From positions 62,001 to 126,000 of the forward strand of contig CAZVLF010000004.1 of NCBI GenBank assembly GCA_964627795.1: 64,000 bases of DNA, written 5' to 3'. Positions 55,105 to 64,000 of this stretch are shown piece after piece. Source of the DNA: CANDYO01 sp964627795 (GTDB lineage: Bacteria > Pseudomonadota > Alphaproteobacteria > Rickettsiales > CANDYO01). Below the pieces are notes generated by a model, which worked only from the letters and a program-made list of their open reading frames with translations, did not search any database and was not told the DNA's origin. Within the stretch, counting starts at the first letter, position 1; each line of letters opens with the position of its first letter. The position numbers and the translations under genes were made by a program.

Positions 55105-56129
55105 ATATATATCTTTTTATATATTTATATTTTAGGAGACTAAAATATAAATGTTTCTAATTCAACAAAAATAATTAAATCCAACTAATCAGGTGGCAAA
55201 CATTACTGTGAGGCTACTTTTCAAGGAAATATTCACATAATATAGTTTAAGCGAGTCCTGAAATTTGATTTTCCTATAACAGGGTATATGAGATATTTAA
55301 GTAAGTTTGTTTATAATAACCAAAATTTCTATATACAAGAAACATAGATTTCTAAAGCAGATTATAAGTTATATAATAACATTTTATCATAAGTATAAAT
55401 TAAGCTTAATATACATACCAATACATACCAGAAATATTATTATGTCGAAATATAAGTATTGGTGATTAAATTATTAGAGAGTGGGAGAAGAAAATTCGAT
55501 CCAATCATTATACATTTAAAAAACGAGGTTACAAAGCTAATGATAAGCTTAATAGCTGAGAATCAGAAAGTAAAATTATAATTAAATTTTCCACATAAAG
55601 AATGAACGACTTGATAACCTAATATACAATTCTTATCATCCCACCTGAAGAAAGAACTAAAGATGCTTTTTCTGTTTTAAACTAATCTTTATCAGTAACT
55701 TTATATAAATAATACAGTAATATTATTAAAGAAAACCTAAGCAATATAGTTAGTTTTAAGGTAGTGATTAAGTTTAGTTTAAATAATAATATTAAAACGC
55801 GCCTAAAAAAGTTTATAATGGATTCAATAACTTTCAGTGTTTAAAACAGTACTAGCTTATTTAAACTTGCGCTTTAAGATGAACTGATTTGATGGAGATT
55901 TATCAGCTACTAAACACTTAGTCATCTTGCTAAAGATCCTGGAATAGATAAAATACTATAAATGTTTAAAGTTTGCTTGAATTAATAAGTTTATGCACCA
56001 AAATAAATATTTTAAAATAGAAAAATAATTTATTATATTAAAGCTGATTGGTTGTTTTATACTTAGATGTTTGGTAAAAAAAATAGTTGTTATTACTAAG
56101 ATATAATTGTAATTTAAACCCAAATAAGA
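55105..56129. other. Gene-free, probably decayed stretch
   Basis: About 1 kb between divergent hemH and ctaA without any long open frame. Around 55862-55990 one plus-strand frame, interrupted by stops, reads DGDLSATKHLVILLKIL, then KYYKCLKFA, loosely like the N-terminal helix-turn-helix of IS1595-type transposases; this is weak. Another stop-ridden patch at about 55505-55700 (TFKKRGYKANDKLNS) is not recognisable. No tRNA or structured RNA seen. Confidence 0.35.
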
Positions 56130-57113
56130 ATGGCTATTATTATGACTACTAGGGATAATCTAATAAAAACTTGGATATTATTTACAATATTGCTAGTTTT
56201 ATCAATGATTCTAGTAGGTGGTTACACAAGGCTTACTCATTCAGGTTTATCTATTGTTCAGTGGAAGCCAGTAAGCGGAATTATTCCACCTCTTAATGAT
56301 TTTGAATGGCAAGAAGAATTTCAGCTATATCAACAAAGTCCTGAATATAAAAAAGTTAATGTAGGCATCACTTTAACAGAATTTAAACGAATTTTTCTTG
56401 TTGAATATATTCACAGGTTGCTTGGCCGAATAACTGGATTAATATTTTTGGTTCCTTTACTTATTTTTTCAGCAAAAGGGTTTTTTAACAAACAAGAGCA
56501 AAAATATTTTTTTTCTATCGGCGGCCTAATAATGCTTCAGGGTGTAGTTGGGTGGTATATGGTGAAAAGTGGTTTAATTGATAATCCAAGTGTAAGCCAA
56601 TATAGATTAGCTGCTCATTTACTATTGGCTTGCTTAATAGTTTCTTTGCTTGCAATTAAATTAAACAAACAAGCTTTAAGTATTAGTTTTTATCAAGGCT
56701 TCACAATATTTTTGCTTGTTCTTCAAATTTTTTCAGGTGCTTTAGTGGCTGGGTTAAAAGCAGGGTTGGTATATAATAGTTTTCCTTTAATGGATGGAGA
56801 TTTAATACCAGATGGATTGTTTAACCAAAAACCAATATGGAATAACTTTTTTGAAAATATTACTATGGTTCAGTTTAATCATCGAGTGTTAGCTATAATC
56901 AACCTAGTTAATCTGCTTGCATATTCCTATAAAATATTTAAGCTTAAAAAAAATGTAAAAGTGGCTTTATATATAGCAAGTTTATCAATTATCCAAGTAA
57001 CTTTAGGAATTCTTACGCTTATCTATCAAGTTCCTCTTATTCTAGGGTTGCTACATCAGTTTGTTGCAGTAATGTTGCTATTTGTTGCCATTATGTCACT
57101 TAAAAAAGGTTAG
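56130..57113 (+). CDS. ctaA: Haem A synthase, COX15 type
   Basis: Converts haem O to haem A for the aa3 oxidase. 327 residues with about eight membrane helices. Recognisable segments: GGYTRLTHSGLSIVQWKPVSGIIPP, YIHRLLGR (haem-binding His), AAHLLLA, NHRVLA and LLHQFVA. Directly followed (8 bases) by hemA, making a haem-supply unit for the oxidase encoded at the left edge. Confidence 0.95.
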   Translation: MAIIMTTRDNLIKTWILFTILLVLSMILVGGYTRLTHSGLSIVQWKPVSGIIPPLNDFEWQEEFQLYQQSPEYKKVNVGITLTEFKRIFLVEYIHRLLGRITGLIFLVPLLIFSAKGFFNKQEQKYFFSIGGLIMLQGVVGWYMVKSGLIDNPSVSQYRLAAHLLLACLIVSLLAIKLNKQALSISFYQGFTIFLLVLQIFSGALVAGLKAGLVYNSFPLMDGDLIPDGLFNQKPIWNNFFENITMVQFNHRVLAIINLVNLLAYSYKIFKLKKNVKVALYIASLSIIQVTLGILTLIYQVPLILGLLHQFVAVMLLFVAIMSLKKG

Positions 57114-57121
57114 GAATTATT

Positions 57122-58330
57122 GTGTACAAAAAAATAGATTATGATCAATATTTTATTTCAGCCATTGAAGAGTTAAAAAATGAAGGTCGCTATAGAATTT
57201 TTAGTGATTTTGAGCGTATAGCTGGAAAACATCCTATAGTCTATGACCATAAAAGAAAAAAAAATATAACAATATGGTGCATTAATGATTATTTAGGCAT
57301 GAGCCAGCATCCTGAAGTGATTAATGCAGCAAATACTGCTAATAGTAAAATGGGAGTTGGTTCAGGAGGAACAAGAAATATAGGTGGAACACACCATACT
57401 ATTATTGAATTAGAAAATGAACTTGCTGATTTACACCAAAAAGAATCAGCTTTAGTGTTTACCTCAGGTTATGTTTCAAATGATGCAACAATTTCAACGT
57501 TGGCTAAATTACTTCCAAATTGTGTAATGTTCTCAGATCAAGATAACCATGCATCAATAATTGAAGGTATACGTAACGGGAATGCTCATAAATATATATA
57601 TAAACATCTTGATGTTGAAGATTTAGAAAATAAATTAAAGCATGTGGATATTGATAGACCAAAGGTAATTTTATTCGAGTCTGTTTATTCAATGGATGGA
57701 AGAATTTCTCCAATAAAAAAGATTTGTGATCTTGCTGATAGATATAATGCGCTAACTTATATTGATGAAGTCCATGCAGTTGGTCTTTATGGTCCACGCG
57801 GTGGTGGAATTTGTGAGCAGTTGGGATTAATGGATAGAGTTTCTATTATTGAAGGAACCTTAGCTAAAGGATTTGGTGTAATTGGTGGTTATATTGCATC
57901 TACTAATAATTTAGTTGATGCAATAAGAAGTCATGCTAAAGGTTTTATTTTTACCACTTCATTACCACCGTCGTTAGCTGCAGCTGCTTCAACAAGCATT
58001 AAGTATTTAAAGGAAAATTCTAAAGAAAGAGAGCTTTTACAAAAAAATGCAAATTATTTGAGAGAGCAACTAAGTAAGGCAAGTATTCCATTTATTGAAA
58101 ATGATAGCCATATGGTTCCAGTGATGGTGAATGACCCCTATTTAAGCCGCCAAATATCAAATATCTTAATTGATGAATATGATATTTTTGTTCAGCATAT
58201 TAATTACCCAACTGTGGCAAAAGGAACAGAAAGGCTAAGAATTACTCCAACTCCTTTTCATAATTTTGTTATGATAGATCAATTAGTGAAAGCTTTAAGT
58301 GAAATTTATCAAAGATTAAGCTTAGTCTAA
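57122..58330 (+). CDS. hemA: 5-Aminolevulinate synthase
   Basis: PLP enzyme of the C4 (Shemin) pathway that condenses glycine and succinyl-CoA, characteristic of alphaproteobacteria and mitochondria. 402 residues. GSGGTRNIGGTH, FESVYSMDG, DEVHAVGLYG and the PLP-Lys segment GTLAKGFGVIGGY are intact. The start is GTG at 57122, supported by the close AGGAA upstream; the only earlier codons belong to ctaA. Confidence 0.96.
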   Translation: MYKKIDYDQYFISAIEELKNEGRYRIFSDFERIAGKHPIVYDHKRKKNITIWCINDYLGMSQHPEVINAANTANSKMGVGSGGTRNIGGTHHTIIELENELADLHQKESALVFTSGYVSNDATISTLAKLLPNCVMFSDQDNHASIIEGIRNGNAHKYIYKHLDVEDLENKLKHVDIDRPKVILFESVYSMDGRISPIKKICDLADRYNALTYIDEVHAVGLYGPRGGGICEQLGLMDRVSIIEGTLAKGFGVIGGYIASTNNLVDAIRSHAKGFIFTTSLPPSLAAAASTSIKYLKENSKERELLQKNANYLREQLSKASIPFIENDSHMVPVMVNDPYLSRQISNILIDEYDIFVQHINYPTVAKGTERLRITPTPFHNFVMIDQLVKALSEIYQRLSLV

Positions 58331-58506
58331 GGCTCTATAAAGTTCTTATTCTTAAGTGGCAGCTGTTTCATAAATGCAACTACAAAAGATTTTAACTATA
58401 AAATTAGCTACAGAAAAAACAAATGAGGTTGATAGTTTAAAAAAACGCCATTATCCTGAATTTGTCATTAGCTGATAATTTATAACTAATAACAAAGAGG
58501 AAATTT

Positions 58507-59673
58507 ATGAAAAAATTATTATTATGTACTACAGCTCTATTTGGCTTAGCATCTTTTTCTGCTCAAGCTGGTAGTGATGTACAAGTTAGCTTCAGCGGTT
58601 CATCAACATTTGAAGCAGGTTATGTGAAAGATAAAACTCACGACGGTTTTACATATAGCCCTAATCAAAAAAGCTCAGCACTTTATACTATGAATAAAGC
58701 TGCTTTAAAAGTTGAAGGAAAATCAGAAAGCGTAACATATGGTGCTGTTTTAAATTTAAATTTAAAAGCAAATAACGACACTTCTGATAGCAACTTTGGT
58801 CGCTCTTATGTTTACATGGATACAGATGCTGGTTCAGTTCAACTTGGAAGCAATGTTTCTGCAAGTAAAATGTTAAAAATTGATGCTGGAACAATTGCAT
58901 CAGCAACAGGTGGTGTTGACGGTGATTGGTCAAACTTCGCTGAAGTTAGTTATGTTGAAACTTTAAATGATGTAAAATATACTGATATTACCAATCTTGT
59001 TATTGGTGGAGTTGATACTCTTGCAAACCGTATTGACAACCAAAATGGCGAAAGCTCAAGAAAGATCACTTACCTTTCACCAAGAATCTCTGGCTTGCAA
59101 TTAGCTGTTTCTTTTGCTCCTGATATGCAAAATAGCGGTACAGGTTCTGCAAATAACCTTATGTACTTAGGTAGATCAGTTAGTGTAAAAAATTTAGTGT
59201 CTTTAGGTTTAAATTTTACTCACACTATGAATGATGTGGTTATTGGTTTAAGTGCAACTGGTGATAAGGCTAAAAACAATAATATGGCTGGAGATAAACT
59301 TAATAATCTTCAAACATATGCTTTAGGTTTAAGCCTTGCTTCAAAAGGATTCTCTTTTGCTGCTTCTTACCAAAATGATGGTAAAAGCTTAACAAGCAAA
59401 AATGCAGATACTGAAGATAAAGGGTTTAAAGCTGATTGGTGGACTGTTGGTTTAGCTTATGGTCAAGATGCATGGTCAACAAGCTTAACATACTTACAAG
59501 GTAATAAAGGTACAAAAGGTAATAAAGTTAAAAATAAGCAAATTTCTTTAGGTGCTGATTACCAAGTTTTCCCTGGTATGACTACATTTGCTGAAGTAAC
59601 AGGGCTTAAAGCTGAAGATTCAGAATCACATAAATCTACAGTATTTATGCTTGGTACTAAATTAAAATTCTAG
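58507..59673 (+). CDS. Gram-negative porin
   Basis: 388 residues with a signal peptide ending SAQA (about residue 21) and terminal Phe (LGTKLKF). The mature protein looks like a 16-strand general porin: VSFSGSSTFEAGY opening, NFGRSYVYMDTDAGSVQLGSN (the constriction-region hallmark) and ISGLQLAVSFAPD. It probably forms a trimeric diffusion pore and is likely a major surface protein. A terminator follows at 59702. Confidence 0.9.
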   Translation: MKKLLLCTTALFGLASFSAQAGSDVQVSFSGSSTFEAGYVKDKTHDGFTYSPNQKSSALYTMNKAALKVEGKSESVTYGAVLNLNLKANNDTSDSNFGRSYVYMDTDAGSVQLGSNVSASKMLKIDAGTIASATGGVDGDWSNFAEVSYVETLNDVKYTDITNLVIGGVDTLANRIDNQNGESSRKITYLSPRISGLQLAVSFAPDMQNSGTGSANNLMYLGRSVSVKNLVSLGLNFTHTMNDVVIGLSATGDKAKNNNMAGDKLNNLQTYALGLSLASKGFSFAASYQNDGKSLTSKNADTEDKGFKADWWTVGLAYGQDAWSTSLTYLQGNKGTKGNKVKNKQISLGADYQVFPGMTTFAEVTGLKAEDSESHKSTVFMLGTKLKF

Positions 59674-59701
59674 TTTGACATTTTAAACTAAGTTTTTTTC
59701 G

Positions 59702-59730
59702 AGGCCTCCTAATTTAGGGGGCCTTTTTTA
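59702..59730 (+). terminator. Rho-independent terminator after the porin gene
   Basis: Stem AGGCCTCC / GGGGGCCT (one wobble) with a seven-base loop and a T run, 28 bases past the stop codon. Confidence 0.92.
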
Positions 59731-59839
59731 TTTGCAAAAACTATAAATTTAGCCTATCTATATATTCTCACATATTTATAAAGATCAAATCAGCTTTTAT
59801 TTTTAAAGCTAGCAAATAATCAAACTTTAAGAGGGTGCT

Positions 59840-61174
59840 TTGAGTGAAACAAAAGAGATAAATATTGTTGGTGGTGGTTTAGCAGGTTGTGAAGCAGCAT
59901 GGCAGGCAGCTAATTTAGGCTTAAAAGTTAATGTCTATGAGATGAGAGATAAAAACAAAAAAACAGCTGCTCATCAAACTGAAAATTTAGCTGAACTTGT
60001 TTGTTCAAATTCTCTTAGAAGTGATGATGTTAATAGTGCGATTGGATTACTCCATGAAGAAATGAGAAGGCTTAATTCAATTATATTAGATGCAGCAGAT
60101 AAAAATAAAGTGCCAGCTGGCAGTGCTTTGGCTGTTGATAGGGAGCAATTTTCTTTATATATAGAAAATAAGCTTCAAAACCATCCTAACATAAATATAG
60201 TAAGAAAAAGAATTAATAAAATTCCTGATCAAGGTAAGTGGATCTTTGCTACAGGCCCTTTAACTGAAAGCGATTTAATTAATCAAATAATAAGTTTAAG
60301 TGGTGCAGAAAATTTGGCCTTTTTTGATGCTATTGCACCGATAGTTTATAAAGATACAATAGATTTTTCTAAAGCTTGGTTTCAATCTCGCTATGATAAG
60401 GGTGAGGGTAAAGATTATATAAATTGCCCGCTAACTAAAGAACAATATTATCAATTTGTTGAAGATTTAATTAACGGAGAAAAGACTGAATTTAAAGAAT
60501 GGGAAAAAGATACTCCTTACTTTGATGGATGTTTGCCAATTGAAGTGATGGCAGAAAGAGGAAAAGACACTTTAGCCTTTGGCCCTATGAAGCCAGTTGG
60601 ATTAACTAATCCACATAATAAGGAAAGGCCTTTTGCAGTTGTACAATTAAGGCAAGATAATAAGCTTGGAACTCTTTATAATATAGTTGGATTTCAAACT
60701 AAATTAAAATACCAAGCACAAAAAGAGATTTTCACTAAAATTCCAGGTTTAGAAAATGTGGAATTTGCAAGGCTTGGTGGCATTCATAGAAATAGTTTTA
60801 TTAATAGCCCCAAACTTTTAGAACAAGATCTACGTTTTAAACCAATGCCTAATATCCGTTTTGCTGGCCAAATAACTGGAGTTGAAGGTTATGTAGAAAG
60901 TGCTGCATGTGGATTATTAGCAGGGTTATTTGCTGGATTTGAAGCAAAGGGAGAAGTAGTTAAATTGCCACCAGTTGAAACTGCTATCGGAGCATTGCTA
61001 AACCACATAACAGGTGGAGCAGAAGCAGAATGTTTCCAACCAATGAATATTAATTTTGGTTTATTTCCTGACTTATCTTTTAGATGCAAAAAAACAGAAA
61101 GAAAAGCAGCTTACTCTAAAAGAGCTTTAGAGCAACTTAACCATTGGGTTGGAGCTCTTCACAAGCCTTCTTAA
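59840..61174 (+). CDS. trmFO: Folate-dependent tRNA (uracil-54-C5)-methyltransferase TrmFO
   Basis: FAD enzyme that makes ribothymidine in the tRNA T-loop using methylene-tetrahydrofolate. 444 residues: GGGLAGCEAAWQAA (FAD), CSNSLRSDD, the SALAVDREQF segment and GQITGVEGYVESAACGLLAG. The start is TTG at 59840 behind GAGGG, in good position; no ATG fits. Its last 38 bases overlap the convergent aminotransferase gene tail to tail. Confidence 0.95.
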   Translation: MSETKEINIVGGGLAGCEAAWQAANLGLKVNVYEMRDKNKKTAAHQTENLAELVCSNSLRSDDVNSAIGLLHEEMRRLNSIILDAADKNKVPAGSALAVDREQFSLYIENKLQNHPNINIVRKRINKIPDQGKWIFATGPLTESDLINQIISLSGAENLAFFDAIAPIVYKDTIDFSKAWFQSRYDKGEGKDYINCPLTKEQYYQFVEDLINGEKTEFKEWEKDTPYFDGCLPIEVMAERGKDTLAFGPMKPVGLTNPHNKERPFAVVQLRQDNKLGTLYNIVGFQTKLKYQAQKEIFTKIPGLENVEFARLGGIHRNSFINSPKLLEQDLRFKPMPNIRFAGQITGVEGYVESAACGLLAGLFAGFEAKGEVVKLPPVETAIGALLNHITGGAEAECFQPMNINFGLFPDLSFRCKKTERKAAYSKRALEQLNHWVGALHKPS

Positions 61175-62351
61175 TTCTATCTACTGCTTGAGCGAGATTT
61201 TTCTCGCTCGTTGCGTAAGAAATTCTAAAATAACCTTCAGCACCAAAAGAGCTACCTGATACAGTTGCAACTAAAGCTCTATCCATTAGGTAATTTACAA
61301 AATCAGCACTATTCGTGATTAATTCACCTTCAGTAGTTTTACTATTTAATAGTTTTTGGCAGTTAATGAAGAGATAAAAAGCTCCTTTTGGAGATAAGCA
61401 GCTTAACCCACGGATTGAATTAATTTTTTCAACCATAAAATTTCGTCTATTTTGAAAAATTTGCTTATGAGAGGAAATAAAATCTTGAGGTCCATTTAAA
61501 GCTTCAACTGCTGCCATTTGGCTTATCGAGCAAGCACCAGAAGTGCTTTGTGACTGAACAACCCCCATTGCTTTAATTAGCTCTTCATTCCCAGCTGCAT
61601 AACCTATTCTCCAGCCAGTCATTGCATATGCTTTAGAAACACCATTAACAATTAATATACGGTCTTTAAGATGAGGAACAACTTCAGCCAAGTTAAAAAA
61701 TTTCTCATTATTATAAAGTAAGTGCTCGTAGATATCATCACATAAAATATGGACATGCGGATATTTTGCTAACATTTCTGCAAGCTTTATAAGCTCTTGT
61801 TTTGAGTAAACGCTCCCGCAGGGATTATTAGGCGAATTAAGAATTATCCACTTGGTGTTAGGAGAAATAGCTTGCTCAATATTTTCTATGTTTATACTAA
61901 AATTATCATCAAAATTAGTTTCAACAATTACAGGCTTTCCTCCAGCAATTTTAATCATTTCAGGATATGAAACCCAATAAGGAGCAAGAGTTATAACTTC
62001 ATCTCCTGGATTAAGAGTAGCCATTAAAGCATTATAAATAACTTGCTTGGCTCCACTACTTACCATTACTTGATTAAGAGAATAATCAAGGTTATTTTCA
62101 CGTTTAAATTTTCCAATAATTGCTTTTTTTAATTCTAGTGCTCCACCTGCGGCAGTATATTTTGTATAGCCATTTTCAATGGCCTTAATTGCAGCTTGTT
62201 TTATATTTAAAGGTGTATCAAAATCAGGTTCTCCAACGCCTAAGCTAATAACTTCAAAACCTTTTCCTTTAAGTTCTTTAGCCTTGGCATCTATTAAAAG
62301 GGTTATCGAAGGTTTTATATTATTTGTTATATTGTTAGAAATAAAACTCAT
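61137..62351 (-). CDS. aatA: Aspartate aminotransferase, type I fold
   Basis: PLP aminotransferase of the alphaproteobacterial AatA group. Markers: VISLGVGEPDFDTP, NSPNNPCGSVY, CDDIYEHL and the PLP-Lys segment VSKAYAMTGWRIGYAAG. I choose the ATG at 62351 with GAGG just upstream; the frame also opens at a TTG four codons earlier. About 404 residues. Convergent with trmFO and divergent from the next gene. Confidence 0.94.
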   Translation of the reverse strand: MSFISNNITNNIKPSITLLIDAKAKELKGKGFEVISLGVGEPDFDTPLNIKQAAIKAIENGYTKYTAAGGALELKKAIIGKFKRENNLDYSLNQVMVSSGAKQVIYNALMATLNPGDEVITLAPYWVSYPEMIKIAGGKPVIVETNFDDNFSINIENIEQAISPNTKWIILNSPNNPCGSVYSKQELIKLAEMLAKYPHVHILCDDIYEHLLYNNEKFFNLAEVVPHLKDRILIVNGVSKAYAMTGWRIGYAAGNEELIKAMGVVQSQSTSGACSISQMAAVEALNGPQDFISSHKQIFQNRRNFMVEKINSIRGLSCLSPKGAFYLFINCQKLLNSKTTEGELITNSADFVNYLMDRALVATVSGSSFGAEGYFRISYATSEKNLAQAVDRIKKACEELQPNG

Positions 62352-62448
62352 AGGTATCCTCAAAATAGATAGTTGATAAAAGCACTATTTTATGTGATTA
62401 TTAATTATAGTATTCTTTCAAATAAACTATATTACGAAAGCTAATTTA

Positions 62449-63465
62449 ATGAAACAAAAATTACTAAAATTAGAGCAAGCAATAATAAAATTGCCGCAAA
62501 AAATAAAAGAATTATATCACGATACGTTAAATCATATTGCTGAAGCAAAAGAAAAAATGAAAGATATTGGACAAACCAATTATAATTTAGGATTATTCCA
62601 TATTAACCAAGGAAACTTAAAAGATGCAAAATTTCGTTTATTCATTACCATAAAGATGAATAAAAATGTTGCACTTTGTCATTATCATCTTGCTCGTTGC
62701 TACATATATGAATCAAAAATTAAAGAGGCAATAGCAGAATTAGAAAAATCAGTTATCCTTGAGCCTAATTTTGTTAATGCAAGATATAGATTAAATATAT
62801 TAAACAAAGCAGTTAAAGATTTATCTATACCTATAGAAGTTATTAAAGAAGATTATAACTATAAGGCAAAATTTTACGAAGAATTCATGCTTCAAAAATT
62901 AGAGTATAAAGCTCCAGAAATTTTAGTTGAAGAAATTGTTAGCTATTTAGAAAATAAGAATGTTCTTAATCAGCAATTTAACTGTGTAGAGTTTGGGTGT
63001 GGAACAGGAATAGCTGGTGCTATGCTAAATATAGCTGTGTCTTTATCGTCACTTGTTGGAGTAGATTTATCTAAAAATATGCTTAGCCTTGCACTTGCGC
63101 TAGAAGAAAATAACAAAAAAATTTACAATGAAATTATAGAAGCTGATTATCACATAGTTGATTTAAACAAAAGAATATTTGATATTTGTTTGTCCTGCTT
63201 TAGTCTTGATTTTAGTAATAATCTTGACAGATTTTTTGATAATTTAAAAAATTACGTTAAAAAAGGTACAATATTTGGGATAGTCGGATTAAAATCAGAA
63301 ACTTCAGAAGCTGAGTATAATTATGAGTGGGACTCTATTTCTAGACCAGCTTTAAAATGGGAAGAGGTTTTTGATAAAAATAAATGGAAAGTTATTAAAC
63401 GTAAGGAGATAGACTTATACGAGAAAGGTCCTGGGGCTCTCTTATATGTCATAGTAAAATCATGA
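62449..63465 (+). CDS. TPR-containing SAM methyltransferase
   Basis: 338 residues. TPR-like helices at about 40-120 (NYNLGLFHINQGNLKDAKFR, YHLARCYIYESKIKEAIAEL) precede a class I methyltransferase domain with motif I VEFGCGTGIAGAML and GVDLSKNML. Similar TPR-methyltransferase fusions occur across alphaproteobacteria; the substrate is not known. It overlaps mlaA by four bases (ATGA). Confidence 0.85.
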   Translation: MKQKLLKLEQAIIKLPQKIKELYHDTLNHIAEAKEKMKDIGQTNYNLGLFHINQGNLKDAKFRLFITIKMNKNVALCHYHLARCYIYESKIKEAIAELEKSVILEPNFVNARYRLNILNKAVKDLSIPIEVIKEDYNYKAKFYEEFMLQKLEYKAPEILVEEIVSYLENKNVLNQQFNCVEFGCGTGIAGAMLNIAVSLSSLVGVDLSKNMLSLALALEENNKKIYNEIIEADYHIVDLNKRIFDICLSCFSLDFSNNLDRFFDNLKNYVKKGTIFGIVGLKSETSEAEYNYEWDSISRPALKWEEVFDKNKWKVIKRKEIDLYEKGPGALLYVIVKS

Positions 63466-64000
63466 AAAATTTATATAAGTTTTGTTTTTTTATTTGTTTA
63501 TTCTTAAAAGGAAATATAGTTTTAGCAACAGAAACAGTTCATTATTCTTATTCTGAAATTTACATGTATGATAATCAGGATGTTCTTGAAGATAAACGAA
63601 ATGGAATGGATAGTGAGTTATTGATAAAAGATCCATTTGAACCAATAAATAGACATATTTTTAACATTAATTATATTCTTGATGCAGGTATATTAAGACC
63701 AATTTCAGAAATATATCTTTTTGCTGTTCCTCAAAGAGCAAGAAAACATATTGGTAATTTCGTTACTAATATTGGTGAGCCAATAAATTTCTTTAACTTT
63801 CTTCTGCAAGGTAAGGTAAAACAATTTGGTATAAGCCTTGGAAGATTTATGACCAATAGTACTCTTGGCTTTTTTGGGCTTATAGATGTTGCTTCTTATG
63901 CAGGTATGAATTATAAGGGTGAGGATTTTGGTCAAACATTGGGGCATTATAAAGTGCAAAAAGGACCTTATATTGTTGCACCACTTTTAGGGCCAACAAC
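63462..64000 (+). CDS. mlaA: MlaA (VacJ) outer-membrane phospholipid transport protein (partial)
   Basis: The frame runs off the right edge after about 179 codons. Signal peptide (about 1-22), then the MlaA/VacJ core: DPFEPINRHIFNINY, FVTNIGEPINFFNFLLQG, FMTNSTLGFFGLIDVA and EDFGQTLGHY with GPYIVAPLLGP. MlaA removes misplaced phospholipid from the outer leaflet. The family is usually 230-260 residues, so the C-terminal part is missing. Confidence 0.93.
   Translation, partial: MKNLYKFCFFICLFLKGNIVLATETVHYSYSEIYMYDNQDVLEDKRNGMDSELLIKDPFEPINRHIFNINYILDAGILRPISEIYLFAVPQRARKHIGNFVTNIGEPINFFNFLLQGKVKQFGISLGRFMTNSTLGFFGLIDVASYAGMNYKGEDFGQTLGHYKVQKGPYIVAPLLGPT

Noticed and set aside
63705..63959. 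84-codon minus-strand ORF at the right edge
   Set aside because: Lies antisense to the clearly recognisable mlaA frame.

Overview
The window is strongly AT-rich and gene-dense. It reads as a chromosomal segment of an alphaproteobacterium, most likely a Rickettsiales-type intracellular or host-associated bacterium. The evidence is an aa3-type cytochrome oxidase (ctaD, ctaC), a COX15-type haem A synthase, C4-pathway hemA (ALA synthase), small signal-peptide beta-barrel surface proteins, a DnaJ-ankyrin protein, a gene-transfer-agent relic and queuosine salvage without synthesis genes. I cannot name the species.

Layout. 1-6.9 kb: cytochrome oxidase subunits, DnaJ-ankyrin protein, mreC-miaA, and two paralogous outer-membrane barrels. 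7-15.1 kb: a short PHA-synthase-like gene with a probable frameshift, then an rpoZ / secreted tandem GT32 glycosyltransferase / ABC exporter operon, a free-standing GTA TIM-barrel gene, cpoB and ygfZ. 15.2-22.6 kb: hybrid histidine kinase, an M16 peptidase-xthA-pepA-holC operon, and prmA. 22.6-33 kb: accessory locus (see below). 33.1-42.7 kb: tRNA-Leu(UAG), a tig-clpP-ftsY-yhhQ-tgt-GNAT run, ihfA-merR-recG, and nrdB behind a promoter with two NrdR-type boxes. 43-48.3 kb: a decayed gene, ubiG, a lone efflux adaptor, alaS, pal. 48.4-55.1 kb: one minus-strand run of hemH, a renalase-like flavoprotein and three different photolyase/cryptochrome-family proteins. 55.1-56.1 kb: a decayed gene-free stretch. 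56.1-64 kb: ctaA-hemA, a porin, trmFO, an aspartate aminotransferase, a TPR-methyltransferase and the start of mlaA.

The most novel region is 22.6-33.0 kb. Three genes and one pseudogene encode modular proteins that end in the same roughly 70-residue four-cysteine module (five copies in all). The module is carried on fibre-like 10- or 30-residue repeats or, in a 1740-residue protein, on an array of about 57-60-residue helical repeats. One member follows a beta-barrel gene by 21 bp. A 100-N assembly gap lies inside a 90-bp tandem repeat and artificially splits one gene. I know of no described family with this architecture. A surface or secreted adhesin/fibre system that varies by repeat number is an inference.

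The genes fit together in recognisable sets: respiratory haem supply (hemA, hemH, ctaA, ctaC, ctaD), envelope upkeep (mreC, cpoB, pal, mlaA, barrels, porin), protein quality control (tig, clpP, pepA), tRNA modification (miaA, yhhQ-tgt, trmFO) and light-damage repair.
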